This document shows positions 48,349-58,680 of a stretch of 64,000 nucleotides of DNA, in pieces. The notes under the pieces were generated by a model. That model was given only the letters and a program-made list of their open reading frames with translations, was not told where the DNA came from and made no database searches. Both the position numbers and the translations under genes were made by a program. The number at the start of each line of letters is the position of its first letter. Positions within the stretch are counted from its first letter, which is position 1. The DNA is from an uncultured Victivallales bacterium. GTDB lineage: Bacteria > Verrucomicrobiota > Lentisphaeria > Victivallales > UBA1829. The DNA lies in contig CALXRL010000077.1 of the NCBI GenBank assembly GCA_944390735.1, forward strand, positions 1 to 64,000, given 5' to 3'.

Positions 48349-51300
48349 ATGATACGATCCTGTTTTACTCTGCTTTTCATCGGGGAAGTTGCCGCATCCC
48401 TCTTTGCCGGAACAGTTCTGGATCTGCCGCTGAATCACGCGGACGATCTGAAAGACTGGAACCGGGAAGCGAAGAAAACAGCGCACATTTTACCGGAACA
48501 AACGGGAAAAGGTTCATTGGAGATCCGCTTGGAAAAACCGGTCAGGAATCACGTCTATGGAATCTCCCGGAATCTGGTTCCCGCCGACATCGCAGGTAAA
48601 CGAGTCACGCTTTCGGCGGAGGTCAAACGCGATGTCAAAGTCTACCAGAAGTGGCAGGGCGGAAAACTCATGCTGACCGTAAAACGAGCCAATGGAAAAT
48701 ATGACTATTTCGGAATCTATATGGAAGCCGGAAGTTTCGACTGGAAAACTCTTTCGAAATCATTCGATATCCCGCAGGATATTGTCTCCGCCAGTCTGTT
48801 CCTCGGTCTTCAGGGAGGAACGGGAGTCATCCGGTACCGGAATCTGAAACTTGAAACAGGCGATCTTGTAATCGACCTCGGCAAAAGCGCCAACATGGGA
48901 TACGCCGATCCCGTCGCAAACGACGGCAAAGGCGGCTGGTCCGATCAGGGGCCCGAAAACGATGCCGCAAAATTCCGCTGGAAACAAACGGTTTTCGGCA
49001 ATGTCCCGTTTCATCTGACCGATCCGGCAAAAAATCAGGGAAAAAGCGTTCTGACCTTTGCCAGCAAGCGCTTTCCGAACGGTCTGACTTCCATCGAAAT
49101 TGATCTGACGAAAACCGACGGCAAAGCAAACTATCTCTATCTTCTGCATACCCTCACCTTCCCCGATTCCTATCCGCCGGTCGGGGAGATCACGGTCACG
49201 GGAACCAAAGATTCGCAGAAGCTGAAAATCGTCAGCGGCCGCGATGTGGCAAACTGGTGGATGCCCTCGAAAAAAATAAATGCATTCCCCGTTGCCATCT
49301 GGCAGAACGGAGGAGGAAATCAGGTCGGAGTCTATCTTTCCAAATTCAAACTGAACGATCTCGGCACGATTCAAAAACTGCAAATCAGGAAGGTAGATGC
49401 ATCCACGGCGAACTGGATCATTCTCGGAGCAACTCTCTCCAAGCAAAACTATTCACTTCCGCAGAACGCAACAGTCACCATGCGCGCCGATTCGAAATGG
49501 AAACTCCTGCCCCTGCCCCCGAAAGGCGGAATCGTTGCAGGGACCGCCCTCGACCTCTCGTTCCTGAACGACGGGAAACCCGCAGGAACCTATGGACGTG
49601 TCATCATCAACAAGGATGGCCACTTTGCTTTCGAACAGCATCCGGAGCATCCGATTCGTTTTCTCGCGACAGCGGAAGCGGCGGCTTCCTGGCGCGGATC
49701 CTGGGCAAACAAACCACAGTTTGATTCCAAAGAAAAAATCCGGGAATATGTCCGGCAGCTCCGGCTTGCAGGATATAATATGATCCGGATCCATTTTCTG
49801 GATGAAATTCTTCTGACAAAAGCGGAAAAGGATCTGGATTTCAATGCGGATTATCTCGACCGGTTCGATTTTCTGGTCGCCGAATGCGGCAGGAACGGCA
49901 TCTACCTCAACATGGACGCCATGACCAGTCGACTCGGCTATGCAAAGGGAAAACGCTGGGGGTGGAAAGGCAGTCCGGCGACTCCCGGCAACTTCAAGCA
50001 CGAAATCTATTTCAGCGAACGGGTCCGGCAGAACTGGAAGGAGGGCGTGCGCAAACTCTTCACCCATCGGAATCCCTATACCGGAAAACGACTGGTCGAC
50101 GATCCGGTTCTCGCCCTGGTCGTCGGATTCAATGAACAGGAGTTCGGACTCTCCTCCTGCGCCGACTTCAACGGTCTCCTCCCGCTCTGGAAAACCTTTC
50201 TGAAGAAGAAATACAAAACCATGCAGGCTCTTCAGACGGCATGGGGCAAAAATGCCCCCTCCACCTTCGAGAAGATCGCGATCTTCCGGCAGGATGACGT
50301 TCACCGTTCCGATGCCATGGGCGCCGACATCAACCAGTTCCTGATCGAACAGGAGAACTCCATCTTCCATTTTTACAGGGATTTCCTGAGGGAGATCGGC
50401 TACCGGGGCCCCGTTTCCGCCATGAACGTGGGCAAATCCTTCCGGCACGCGGCGGCCCGGCGGGATTTCGACTTCATCACCATGAACAGCTATCATGCGC
50501 ACCCGAACGGCTATACCACCAACGGAGGAGGGGTCATCTCCCAGGCCAGTTCCATCGGAGATGCGGGCAACATTCTCCGCGGCTTTGCCAGTATGCGTCT
50601 CTATGGCAAGCCGTTCCTCATCACAGAGCATCTGCATGTTTTCTGGAACAAATACCGTTATGAACAGGGATTCGTCACCGGGGCCTATGCCGCGTTTCAG
50701 GATTTCGACGGTCTCACCGGATTCGGTTCCAACATCACGATCAATCCCTACGTTCCGCCCTCTCCGTTCATGATCGGCAATGATCCGATCGCGAAAACGC
50801 AGGAGTTCCTGACCGCGCTTCTTTTTCTGCGCCGGGATGTCACACCGGGAAAACACCTCATCCGTCTTGCGCTCTCCTCGGAGGAATTCCTGAAAAACGG
50901 GGCCGCCAACGACGGTCTTTCCACCGCGCAGGGGAAACTGATCCTGACCAACCGCTTCGCCTACACCTGCGATCAGCGCATTCCGCCGGGGAAAAATGAG
51001 ATCATCCTCGGCCGCAGCGGCGGAGCCGGAATCATTGTGGACCCCTGGTACAGCAGCCTTCTCGATTCGAAAGAGTCCCTTTTCCATCTTGACCGCTATC
51101 TGAACCATCTCCGGAAAAGCGGCGTTCTCCCCGCGCGAAACCGCTCCTCCGATGCCAGCGGCATCTATGAAACCGAAACCGGAGAACTCCGGATGGAGAC
51201 CAGACGGAACTATCTTCAACTCAACACACCGCGCCTCCAGGGGATCTGCGCGGAGGCGGGCTCCTCCGCGAAACTTTCCGACTTCGAGATTCGGAAAATG

Positions 51301-51657
51301 ACGACCCGCGGCAACCTTGCCCTCGCCTCCATCGACGGAACCCGGCCGATCCGCGAAGCGAAGCGCCTTCTTCTGGTCGTCGCCACCAATGTTCTGAACA
51401 GCGGAATGACCTTTGAAGATCCCGAACAGCGTTTTCTTCTCAAGCTCGGCACGATGCCGGTCCTGCTGGAAACCGGAACCTTTGAACTGGCCTTCCGCAG
51501 CCGCTGCGCGAAGGAGCTGAAAGCCTATGCGCTCGGCATGGATGGAACACGCATCGCGGAACTCCCGCTCAGGAAACAGGGGGACAGAGTGGAACTCTCT
51601 CTGAACACCGCCGCCATTCCGAACGGACCCGCGCTCTATTTTGAATTCGCCAGATAA
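48349..51657 (+). CDS. Large secreted glycoside hydrolase (GH5/GH42-like barrel)
   Basis: A 1102-aa exported enzyme. The signal peptide ([20 protein letters not shown]) is followed by jelly-roll regions (about 20-390) like carbohydrate-binding modules. A clan A TIM barrel begins around residue 430: [17 protein letters not shown], then [11 protein letters not shown] with acid/base Glu about 596 and [10 protein letters not shown] with probable nucleophile Glu about 760. A C-terminal beta-rich region ends the protein. AAGGAG precedes the ATG at 48349. It is the first gene of an operon with pseudopilin 2. Exact family and substrate are not resolved. Confidence 0.8.
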   Translation: MIRSCFTLLFIGEVAASLFAGTVLDLPLNHADDLKDWNREAKKTAHILPEQTGKGSLEIRLEKPVRNHVYGISRNLVPADIAGKRVTLSAEVKRDVKVYQKWQGGKLMLTVKRANGKYDYFGIYMEAGSFDWKTLSKSFDIPQDIVSASLFLGLQGGTGVIRYRNLKLETGDLVIDLGKSANMGYADPVANDGKGGWSDQGPENDAAKFRWKQTVFGNVPFHLTDPAKNQGKSVLTFASKRFPNGLTSIEIDLTKTDGKANYLYLLHTLTFPDSYPPVGEITVTGTKDSQKLKIVSGRDVANWWMPSKKINAFPVAIWQNGGGNQVGVYLSKFKLNDLGTIQKLQIRKVDASTANWIILGATLSKQNYSLPQNATVTMRADSKWKLLPLPPKGGIVAGTALDLSFLNDGKPAGTYGRVIINKDGHFAFEQHPEHPIRFLATAEAAASWRGSWANKPQFDSKEKIREYVRQLRLAGYNMIRIHFLDEILLTKAEKDLDFNADYLDRFDFLVAECGRNGIYLNMDAMTSRLGYAKGKRWGWKGSPATPGNFKHEIYFSERVRQNWKEGVRKLFTHRNPYTGKRLVDDPVLALVVGFNEQEFGLSSCADFNGLLPLWKTFLKKKYKTMQALQTAWGKNAPSTFEKIAIFRQDDVHRSDAMGADINQFLIEQENSIFHFYRDFLREIGYRGPVSAMNVGKSFRHAAARRDFDFITMNSYHAHPNGYTTNGGGVISQASSIGDAGNILRGFASMRLYGKPFLITEHLHVFWNKYRYEQGFVTGAYAAFQDFDGLTGFGSNITINPYVPPSPFMIGNDPIAKTQEFLTALLFLRRDVTPGKHLIRLALSSEEFLKNGAANDGLSTAQGKLILTNRFAYTCDQRIPPGKNEIILGRSGGAGIIVDPWYSSLLDSKESLFHLDRYLNHLRKSGVLPARNRSSDASGIYETETGELRMETRRNYLQLNTPRLQGICAEAGSSAKLSDFEIRKMTTRGNLALASIDGTRPIREAKRLLLVVATNVLNSGMTFEDPEQRFLLKLGTMPVLLETGTFELAFRSRCAKELKAYALGMDGTRIAELPLRKQGDRVELSLNTAAIPNGPALYFEFAR

Positions 51658-51677
51658 CCCGAAAAGGAGAGTGTCTC

Positions 51678-52430
51678 ATGAACAGAAAAACAACCCGTTT
51701 CACCCTTGTAGAACTCCTCGTGGTCATTGCCGTGATCGCGATCCTCTGCTCTCTGCTTCTGCCCGCGCTTGGCCGGGCAAGGGATACCGCCATGCAGGCA
51801 AAATGTCTCTCCTCCATGAAGCAGATGGGAGTCGCCATGGCGAACTATGCGGGCGACAGCAACGACATCAACGTTCCGTTCCAATATCCCGGAAGTTCCT
51901 CCGCGACCTGGAGCTCGAACGAACTTTTTGTCAAATACATCGGGGTCAAGACCTATCGCTGGAATCTTTCCGACTGGGACAAAAACTTTGTCTGTTCCAA
52001 AGCCACCCGGCTCTATGAAGAGACCTCTCCCAGCATTGTCGCCCAATACCGCGGGGCCAATTACGCCTACGGAATGACCTTCTGGAGCACAACCCCGCTC
52101 CCCGGCGGCGGAACGGAAGGATGGCAGAAACAGAAAGCCACCTACATGACCAAGGTCAAATCCCCCTCCATGCGCTTTCTGTTCGATGAAAGAACCCTTT
52201 ACGGCGAAGCCTCCCCGAGCAACGGCTCCACAAATCTGCGCGATCCGGCGACCGAAAACGGCTGGTGGGCCAGGGGCAACGATGCAACCTCCCCCAGCAT
52301 CGCCTACCGTCACGGCGGCAGCCGCACCGTCAACACCATCTATCTGGACGGGCACGGAGCCAATCTCGATTACCGGGATCTGATGAACGGCTCTGCGGAA
52401 AGCATACGGCGCTGGAGTCCGTATCTCTGA
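51678..52430 (+). CDS. Prepilin-like (H-X9-DG type) protein 2
   Basis: A 250-aa protein with the prepilin helix [20 protein letters not shown] right at the N-terminus and the tail motif [17 protein letters not shown] near the end (His to DG spacing 11). Residue -1 of the pilin segment is Arg, not Gly. AAAAGGAGAG precedes the ATG, 20 bases after the hydrolase stop, so the pair is co-transcribed. It likely sits in the envelope and may help the hydrolase to be secreted or displayed (inference). Confidence 0.87.
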   Translation: MNRKTTRFTLVELLVVIAVIAILCSLLLPALGRARDTAMQAKCLSSMKQMGVAMANYAGDSNDINVPFQYPGSSSATWSSNELFVKYIGVKTYRWNLSDWDKNFVCSKATRLYEETSPSIVAQYRGANYAYGMTFWSTTPLPGGGTEGWQKQKATYMTKVKSPSMRFLFDERTLYGEASPSNGSTNLRDPATENGWWARGNDATSPSIAYRHGGSRTVNTIYLDGHGANLDYRDLMNGSAESIRRWSPYL

Positions 52431-52514
52431 TCGGAAACCATGCGCACCGCTTCCGCCTGCGTGGGTGCGGATTCCGAATCATCCGCAGTCTGCCTTCCGG
52501 ATTCCGGAGACCGC

Positions 52515-53351
52515 TCAGAGCTGCACCTCCAGTCCGTCATATGCGACCTCGATGCCGTGCGGGGCAAAAAATTCTTCCAGATCCGCGTGGAGATTTCCTC
52601 CGTTATGCGAGAAATGCGTGACAAAGAACCGGGTTTCCGGCCCGGCCGCTCCGATACGCTTCAAACGCTCCACGGCTCTCAGCACGGTATGGACGCCCAT
52701 GTGTCCCTGATCGACATCGGGACAGTGGAGTCCCATGGTGCAGTCCAGAGAGATCATCGTCACGTTTTTCCCGCGGAGAAGCTCCCATGTTGATTCAGGG
52801 AACCATCCGGAATCGTTGCCGATCAGCAGAGACTTTCCACCGCGTTCCAGAAGAAAGAGCTGCGCGAATTTTCCCGGGGCATGGTTGGCTTCGAGCGGCA
52901 GAATCGTCAAATCGTCATCCGAAACGCACTCCGCGTTCCGGAGTTCAACTGGCTGGATTTTCAAATCTTCCAGCCGGTAGATTCCATCCAGCGCCCCGCA
53001 CTCCGCCATGATTCTTCCGAAGACCATTCCAGATCCGAACACCTTGATGCGCCGCTCCACCTGACTGAACCAGGGGCCTTTTCGCCAGATCAGATCCACC
53101 GGGTTCAAATGGTCCTCATGCGGATGAGTCACAAGAATGCGCCGGATCTTCCGCAGATCCATGTGGAATTCGCGAGTCTGCCAGAACACATCCGGACCGA
53201 AATCCACCAGGGTGTCCGCGTCGATCAGACAGGATGCTCTGCGCCGGAGATCCTTTCCTCCATTTTGCGCCGCTTTCGCACAGATCGGACATTCACACCA
53301 GAGTGCCGGAAATCCTTCCGCCGCCGCGGTTCCCAGAAAACGAACGTTCAT
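52515..53351 (-). CDS. MBL-fold metallohydrolase (PhnP-like)
   Basis: A 278-aa beta-lactamase-fold hydrolase, probably a phosphodiesterase. The start MNVRFLGTAAAEGFPALWC, the Cys pair CECPIC, the metal motif LVTHPHEDHLNPVDLIW and a late THFSHNGG resemble the PhnP/cyclic phosphodiesterase branch. AAAGGAG lies 8 bases before the ATG at 53351. It is divergent from the second GntR-type regulator and stands alone, so the substrate is not indicated by context. Confidence 0.83.
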   Translation of the reverse strand: MNVRFLGTAAAEGFPALWCECPICAKAAQNGGKDLRRRASCLIDADTLVDFGPDVFWQTREFHMDLRKIRRILVTHPHEDHLNPVDLIWRKGPWFSQVERRIKVFGSGMVFGRIMAECGALDGIYRLEDLKIQPVELRNAECVSDDDLTILPLEANHAPGKFAQLFLLERGGKSLLIGNDSGWFPESTWELLRGKNVTMISLDCTMGLHCPDVDQGHMGVHTVLRAVERLKRIGAAGPETRFFVTHFSHNGGNLHADLEEFFAPHGIEVAYDGLEVQL

Positions 53352-53392
53352 TAATTCACTCCTTTCCCGTAAGCACTTCCCGTTCCAAAAGG

Positions 53393-53421
53393 AAAATAAC
53401 TCCGATCCGACCGGAAAACAA
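53393..53421 (-). promoter_or_regulatory. Promoter for the MBL-fold gene
   Basis: On the minus strand TTGTTT (53421-53416) and TATTTT (53398-53393), 17-base spacer. Confidence 0.4.
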
Positions 53422-53480
53422 GCACCGGGAAGGGATTTGACGAAAAATCCTCTTTTTGATAAAGAAAAGAGTTCCCCCTC

Positions 53481-53508
53481 TTGACAAAAAAATATTCTGT
53501 GGTATAAT
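53481..53508 (+). promoter_or_regulatory. Consensus promoter for the regulator/GH/pseudopilin 3 operon
   Basis: TTGACA (53481-53486) and TATAAT (53503-53508), both perfect, 16-base spacer. Confidence 0.85.
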
Positions 53509-53526
53509 GAAAACAGCAAAAACAAG

Positions 53527-53557
53527 TATTACAGAACAGAAAAATAATATTACAGAA
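53527..53557 (+). repeat. Two direct TATTACAGAA repeats, candidate operator
   Basis: TATTACAGAA occurs at 53527-53536 and again at 53548-53557, 21 bases apart, about two helical turns. The sites lie between the transcription start and the regulator ATG, so they may bind the regulator itself. Confidence 0.5.
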
Positions 53558-53566
53558 ACTTTTCAC

Positions 53567-54667
53567 ATGACCATTCTGGACAGAGGCAAGAAACGCATCG
53601 GGCTGGAACAGGCTCTGAAGCATTCCATTCTCACGGGCGAACTCTCCCCCGGGACCCGTCTACCGACGTTGGAACAGCTGAATCTTGAGTTTAACGCAAG
53701 CAAAGCCACGTTTCAGCATGTCATCAACCGTCTGAAAAAACAGGGGTTCATCCGCAGTGTGGAACGACAGGGAATGTTTGTGGCGGACCATCTTCCATGC
53801 GAAACGCACTTCGGGCTGGTGTTCGACCGGAAGACCAACGCGTTTCTGAAAAAGATTGAGGAACAGGCGGACTTTCTGAATCAGGAAGGAAGATGGCAGT
53901 TCAGCGTGTTCCGGAATGAATACTCGCCTGCGCTGCTGGAACGCAACTGGAACACGCTGCGGGAACGCCTTCAGGAACGGACTCTTGCCGGACTCTTTTT
54001 CTTTTTCAATCCGGTTGACGAGGAGATTCTGCAACTGATCCGGGAGTTTTCGGAAGTCCCGATGCTGATGTACGACTATTATCCGGATCACGAAACACTT
54101 CTTGTTCTGAAAATGGAACCGGAATCGTGTGCGGAAAAAAGTCTTTCCCTGTTTCTGGAGCGGGGGATCACACGTCTGGCGGTCATCTGCAAGCCGGATC
54201 AGCCGCTGACAACCAGTTTTCGCAACGCCGCGCGGAAAAAAGGAATCGAAATTCCGGACCGCTGGTGTCTTCCCGCCCCGGAATATTCTTCGGAAGGAGC
54301 ACGGAACATTGTCATGCTTCTTCTGAGTCTTCCACCGGAACAGCGGCCGAGGGGACTTTATCTTACCGACGACAATCTTCTGAACGCGGTGCAGGCGGGA
54401 ATCGTCGAATCCGGGGTGCGGGTGCCGCAGGATCTGACCGTTGTCTGTCATACGAATTTTCCCGATCCGCCGGAGACGGTCATTCCCGTTCTGAAAGTCG
54501 GATTCGACAATCGGGAACTGCTTCGCCGTTCGATCGAAGCGGTCCGGGAGTTCCGCCGGACCGGCAGGGTCCGGCACAATGTCATTCAGGGAAAATACGA
54601 AACGGAGATCGAATCCGTCAATCATTTCAGAGTACAAAGAGAACGAAAGGAAAGGGGTTTTCAATGA
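53567..54667 (+). CDS. GntR-type regulator with LacI-like sensor domain (second)
   Basis: A 366-aa regulator. The winged HTH is GTRLPTLEQLNLEFNASKAT with FQHVINRLKKQGFIRS, followed by a periplasmic-binding-protein-like sensor (THFGLVFDRKTN...PRGLYLTDDNLLNAVQAGIV). The ATG at 53567 is downstream of the promoter and has no clear Shine-Dalgarno site, which is unusual for this window. Its stop overlaps the next start as ATGA. It probably controls its own operon through the direct repeats in its leader. Confidence 0.85.
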   Translation: MTILDRGKKRIGLEQALKHSILTGELSPGTRLPTLEQLNLEFNASKATFQHVINRLKKQGFIRSVERQGMFVADHLPCETHFGLVFDRKTNAFLKKIEEQADFLNQEGRWQFSVFRNEYSPALLERNWNTLRERLQERTLAGLFFFFNPVDEEILQLIREFSEVPMLMYDYYPDHETLLVLKMEPESCAEKSLSLFLERGITRLAVICKPDQPLTTSFRNAARKKGIEIPDRWCLPAPEYSSEGARNIVMLLLSLPPEQRPRGLYLTDDNLLNAVQAGIVESGVRVPQDLTVVCHTNFPDPPETVIPVLKVGFDNRELLRRSIEAVREFRRTGRVRHNVIQGKYETEIESVNHFRVQRERKERGFQ

Positions 54668-57593
54668 AATTTCCGCATCTGGCACTTCTTCTGGCGGCAT
54701 GTCTTTTCGAGGGAGCTCCGGCCCGGGGCTCCGGTCCGGAACCGGCCCCGGGACACGAAAATGCCCCCGTCATTTTTTTTGCTCATTTCATGCCGCAGGT
54801 CTCCTGGGGGGACATTCATGCGAACGGGCACATCGGCGGGAATGCCGACGTTTTTCCTTTCTATCCGCAGTCGGGAACCAAAGTGGAACAAATGAAACGT
54901 GCCATGCTTGCCGCACTTGACAGCGGAATCAACGGTTTTCAGTTTCTCACGGTCGTTCCGCAGGAAGCATGGGAAGCTGCCGAAGAAGTCCGGAAAGAGA
55001 CCGGAAAACTCTTCTATATCGCCCCCGAATGGTGTGACATGGGACCCGATCGGAAAAAAGCGGCCGAACGAATTGCCGACTTCCTGAAAAAATATGGGAA
55101 CAGTCCTTTTGTCTACCGCCGGAATGGAGTTCAGGTGCACTTCCTCTACAATCACGGGAAATGGGCGGGGGAAAACACCAGCAGAAGCGAAGTGTGGCTG
55201 ACGTGAAGAAAATGCTGGCGGATCAGGGGCTGAAAGTCCTGCTTGTCCCGACCGTCGGAGATCTGGGGAAAACCGTGCTGGACCGTCCCGATCGCGCCCA
55301 TGCGCCCTTTCCCCCGTTCCGGAAAACAGAATTTGGAAAACTTCGCTTCCTCAAGGAAACCTGCTGGGACGGCGCCACCGACCTGAACTCCGGTTCCGAT
55401 ATGCGCGATGACCAGATCCGGGAAATCAAAAAACGTCTTGCGAATCTCGGCAAACCCTTTCTGTTTGTCCCCGCCCTCCGTTCGATGTATGACAGTTCCA
55501 ACCGCTTTGCCCAGGCAATTCACTGCCGTGGCGAAGGCTTCCGTGTTCTGCGGCGCGATCTGAAACAGTGGATCGAGCACGGATTCCGCATTTTCACCTT
55601 CTCCACCTGGAATGATGTGAACGAAACCATTCTCATGCCGTCCAGCCGCAATGTCTGGGGGCTCAACGAAATGATCCGCTACTATCATGAAAAGGCGGAG
55701 AACGGGAAAAGTCCCTTCCCCTCCCCCCGTTTTCTCTTCTCGTACGAACCGGAGGTCCTGCTGGGAGATGAGGGATTCTTTCAATTTCTTGTTCTTCCGG
55801 AAACTGGAACGCTCAGCTGTGACTACCGGGCCAATGTCTCGTTCCGAGATCTGAACGGGAAGGAGGTTGACGCCTTCAGTCTGCTCGCCCAGATTGACAA
55901 TGAAAAACACGACTCCTTCAATGAACACCGCTTCGACACCACGTTTCTTGATACGCCGGAAATGATTCTGGTCCCCTATGTAAGCGTTACCCAGATCGAC
56001 AAATCCTCGGGAGCATCCCGGAAACTGTACGATGCGGTCCGTCTGGCCCCGATCCGGGTCCGCTACAACCGTCTCAGCTATTTTGTGCCTTACACGATCT
56101 CGCTGAACCATGTGAATCCGGCCTCCAGACTTCAGCTTTCATGGGCGGATTCCACCTCCGGAATTCTCGTTTCCGATACGGGCACCCTGCCGAATCTGAA
56201 GCTGGAAGTGAATGGAAACGACGAGTTCCGAAGAGTCAATTTTGCGGAAAGCTCTCTGCATATCGGTGCGGTACGCGCCTCCGACGCCGAGGGCAAAGCC
56301 CTGAAATACTTTCTCCGCTTCAGTGTCGACACACCGGTGAAAGCACACCTTTCCCTGCGGAACGGAACCATTGATTCCTCCTATACGCCGTTCTAGGATC
56401 TGAACCGGGCGTATCATAAGATCGGTTCGGAGAAAGCGGATCTGGCACTGCCTGCCGCCTACCGGAGTCTTCCGCTGGTTGTGGAGATCAGTGGAAGTCC
56501 GGAGACGGAATGGGAACTTTCCCTTCCCGGCTCCCCCGTGCTGAAGGGAACCATCCGCTCCCTTGCGGAACAGCCGATTCTCAAGGAGATGCTTTCCGGG
56601 GAAAAGAAAAATGTTCTTTCCCTGCAGCTGACCACGGACACCACCGATCCCAACATTGACTTTCCGATTCCGAAATCGGCAGTTGTGCTCCGTCCGCTGC
56701 CCGTGCAGGAGGGGAGCGATTCAATGCGGGTCATCCACTCCTGGGGACTGGACCGGAATGAAAGGATCTGCTTCTCCAATCCCGTCGCATTGAAAATCCG
56801 AAAGTATGAGGGAAGCCGGGTCCCGGTCCGCTTTCTGCAGACGGGCGGCACGTTTGATGATTTTGTCAACAATCACAACGCCGCCTCCGAAAATCAGTTC
56901 ACCCGGAACGACATCCGGACACGCGAGCTTGACTCCTCCCTGATCGCCTATCATCTTCTCACCTTTGACGAAGGCGCGGGCAAAGAGGTGAACCATCACG
57001 GAACAGCGCATCAGCTCGGACGCGCCTGGCTCGAAGGCAGTTACCGCTGGAACCCGAACGGCTGGAGGAACGCCTCCCTGAAACTGGAGGGAGGAGTTCT
57101 CCGGATGCGTTCCAAAACCATGCCGCACGGCTGTCTGACCGTGAGCATGAGAATCCGTCTGGAGGATGCGGCTTCCTCCCCGGAAAGCGCCGTTCTGGAG
57201 GATGCGGATCACTATCAGATGAAACTTTCCGGGGCCTTTCATCTCTCCGTGGAAGGGGACGGTCGTGTGACTCTTTGGCGTCCCATCTCCGGAAAAGACG
57301 CGAGAATCACCTCCACCGTTCCTCTGAAAAAAGGCTGGAACCACATTGCCGCGGTCTATGATCTGGACTCCCTGAAACTCTATCTCAACGGAGTGCCGGC
57401 GGGCGAAAAGAAAAATCTGAAACCGGCCTATGCCAGAACCCATTCCACTCCGGTCGTCGGCAGTTCGAGAATCCGCAAAGGAAGTTCGGGCCCCCTCTCC
57501 TTCCGGGGGGAAATCGACCAGCTGGAAATTATCGGAAGCGCCCTGAATGACTCCGACATCCGGGACCTCTATCGGAACGGAGTCTGGAAGTAA
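54664..57593 (+). pseudogene. Broken secreted GH71/GH99-like hydrolase with LamG-like C-terminus
   Basis: One ancestral gene of about 975 codons, split by two lesions. The first part (54664-55206) has a signal peptide (MKFPHLALLLAACLFEGAPA) and starts a GH71/GH99-like barrel (VIFFAHFMPQVSWGDI, LDSGINGFQFLTVV), then runs to a stop. From about 55195 the match continues in the next frame (DVKKMLADQGLKVLLVPTVG through FTFSTWNDVNETILM) after one extra base in GTGTGGCTGAC. At 56394-56396 an in-frame TAG interrupts SSYTPF/DLNRAYHK, where a Tyr codon would fit. The last part (to 57593) carries a LamG-like jelly roll (LTFDEGAGKEVNHHG...WNHIAAVYDLDSLKLYLNG). Sequencing error cannot be excluded. Confidence 0.8.
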
Positions 57594-57678
57594 CGGCGGA
57601 AACAACGAGTTCCGGAGATGGGAACGGAGGCTTCCTGCCTCCGCCTTCCCCGGAAATGACAGAGAAAGGAACCGGATC

Positions 57679-58431
57679 ATGAAACAGATGCAGAACAAAA
57701 ACAGTCTCCTCCGTTCAAATCTCCGAATGAAAGAGAGATCCACCGGGGAGAGACGGAAAACAGAATTCACTCTGATAGAGCTCCTTGTGGTTGTGGCGAT
57801 CATCGCCATCCTGGCGGGTCTTCTTCTGCCGTCGCTGAACAAGGCGAGACAGGCGGGCCTGGCGGCCTCCTGTACCAACAACCTTAAGCAGATGGGGCTT
57901 TATTTTCACAACTACACAAGCGATTCCGACGACAATCTGCCCTTCAACACCACCAATCCGACCAGCCGGGATCCGGCTCAGCAGAACTGTCTTATCTGGG
58001 TCCTCCAGAAACTCTACCCGAAAGTTTTTCTCAGCGACCGGGATTACAGCGGCAAGAAAGGCCGTCAGTTCTGGCACTGCCCTGCCGCTCCTCTAGCCAC
58101 CTTTTCCGAGGCGGGCGGACAGGGCCCCAGCGACTTCGGCACCAATTCCCGCATGGGCAGCAACAAAAACGGCGAATGGGCCTATCGTCTTCCCCAGTCC
58201 GCCCCCCAGCCGTCCCGCAAGTTTCTTCTTGCGGACATCCGCCTGAACGGACGTCCGAACCACAATCCGGAGAGCTTTCAGGCAATGCTGGAATCAGCCC
58301 GGCACAACAACACGCTCAACATGTCCTTCTTTGACGGTCATGTCGAACGGAAAAGCAACATCGCCTACATCTGTCGCTGGGCCAGCTGGGGCAGTTACAA
58401 CTCCGACAAGGACCAATATCCCTGGAACTGA
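57679..58431 (+). CDS. Prepilin-like (H-X9-DG) protein 3
   Basis: A 250-aa protein with a basic leader of about 30 residues, the prepilin helix [20 protein letters not shown], a conserved [20 protein letters not shown] segment and the tail [14 protein letters not shown] (exact H-X9-DG). Residue -1 is Glu, not Gly. AAAGGAACC precedes the ATG. It is intact although the hydrolase gene before it is broken. A structured repeat element follows its stop. Confidence 0.88.
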   Translation: MKQMQNKNSLLRSNLRMKERSTGERRKTEFTLIELLVVVAIIAILAGLLLPSLNKARQAGLAASCTNNLKQMGLYFHNYTSDSDDNLPFNTTNPTSRDPAQQNCLIWVLQKLYPKVFLSDRDYSGKKGRQFWHCPAAPLATFSEAGGQGPSDFGTNSRMGSNKNGEWAYRLPQSAPQPSRKFLLADIRLNGRPNHNPESFQAMLESARHNNTLNMSFFDGHVERKSNIAYICRWASWGSYNSDKDQYPWN

Positions 58432-58453
58432 TCCCCTTGCACAAAAAAATATA

Positions 58454-58654
58454 CGGAAAAATGCGTTAGCATTTTTCTCGGGTCAAGGACGGTGTCCTTG
58501 TCGCGGTCCAGCGGCGAAACGCCGACCGTGCATCGCACAGAATCTTACAAAATAAAAAAATGCGAGAGGCAAAAACCGCTTTGAAAAGCGGTTTTTTCCT
58601 CTCGCGCTCTCCTCTTTCCCTAAACTTTTCAACCGCCTTTGCGTTCGCAAAGGC
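58454..58654 (+). repeat. Dispersed structured element, copy B
   Basis: About 201 bases starting 22 bases after the pseudopilin 3 stop. Stems: AAAAATGC-GTTA-GCATTTTT (58457-58476); CAAGGAC-GGT-GTCCTTG (58484-58500); CGGCG-AAA-CGCCG with outer CGGT/ACCG (58504-58528); a long stem with outer GCGAGAGG/CCTCTCGC (58562-58605) and inner AAAAACCGCTT-TGAA-AAGCGGTTTTT; and GCCTTTGC-GTTC-GCAAAGGC (58635-58654). Order and spacing match copy A at 28652-28850. The inner stem of the fourth with its T-run can act as a terminator in both directions for the two convergent operons. Confidence 0.85.
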
Positions 58655-58680
58655 CCACAGAATCAGAAGCTCCCGCAGAA

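Noticed and set aside
56394-56396. TAG as a recoded amino acid codon
   Set aside because: The same gene has an independent frameshift, so decay or error is simpler; other genes here give no sign of TAG read-through.
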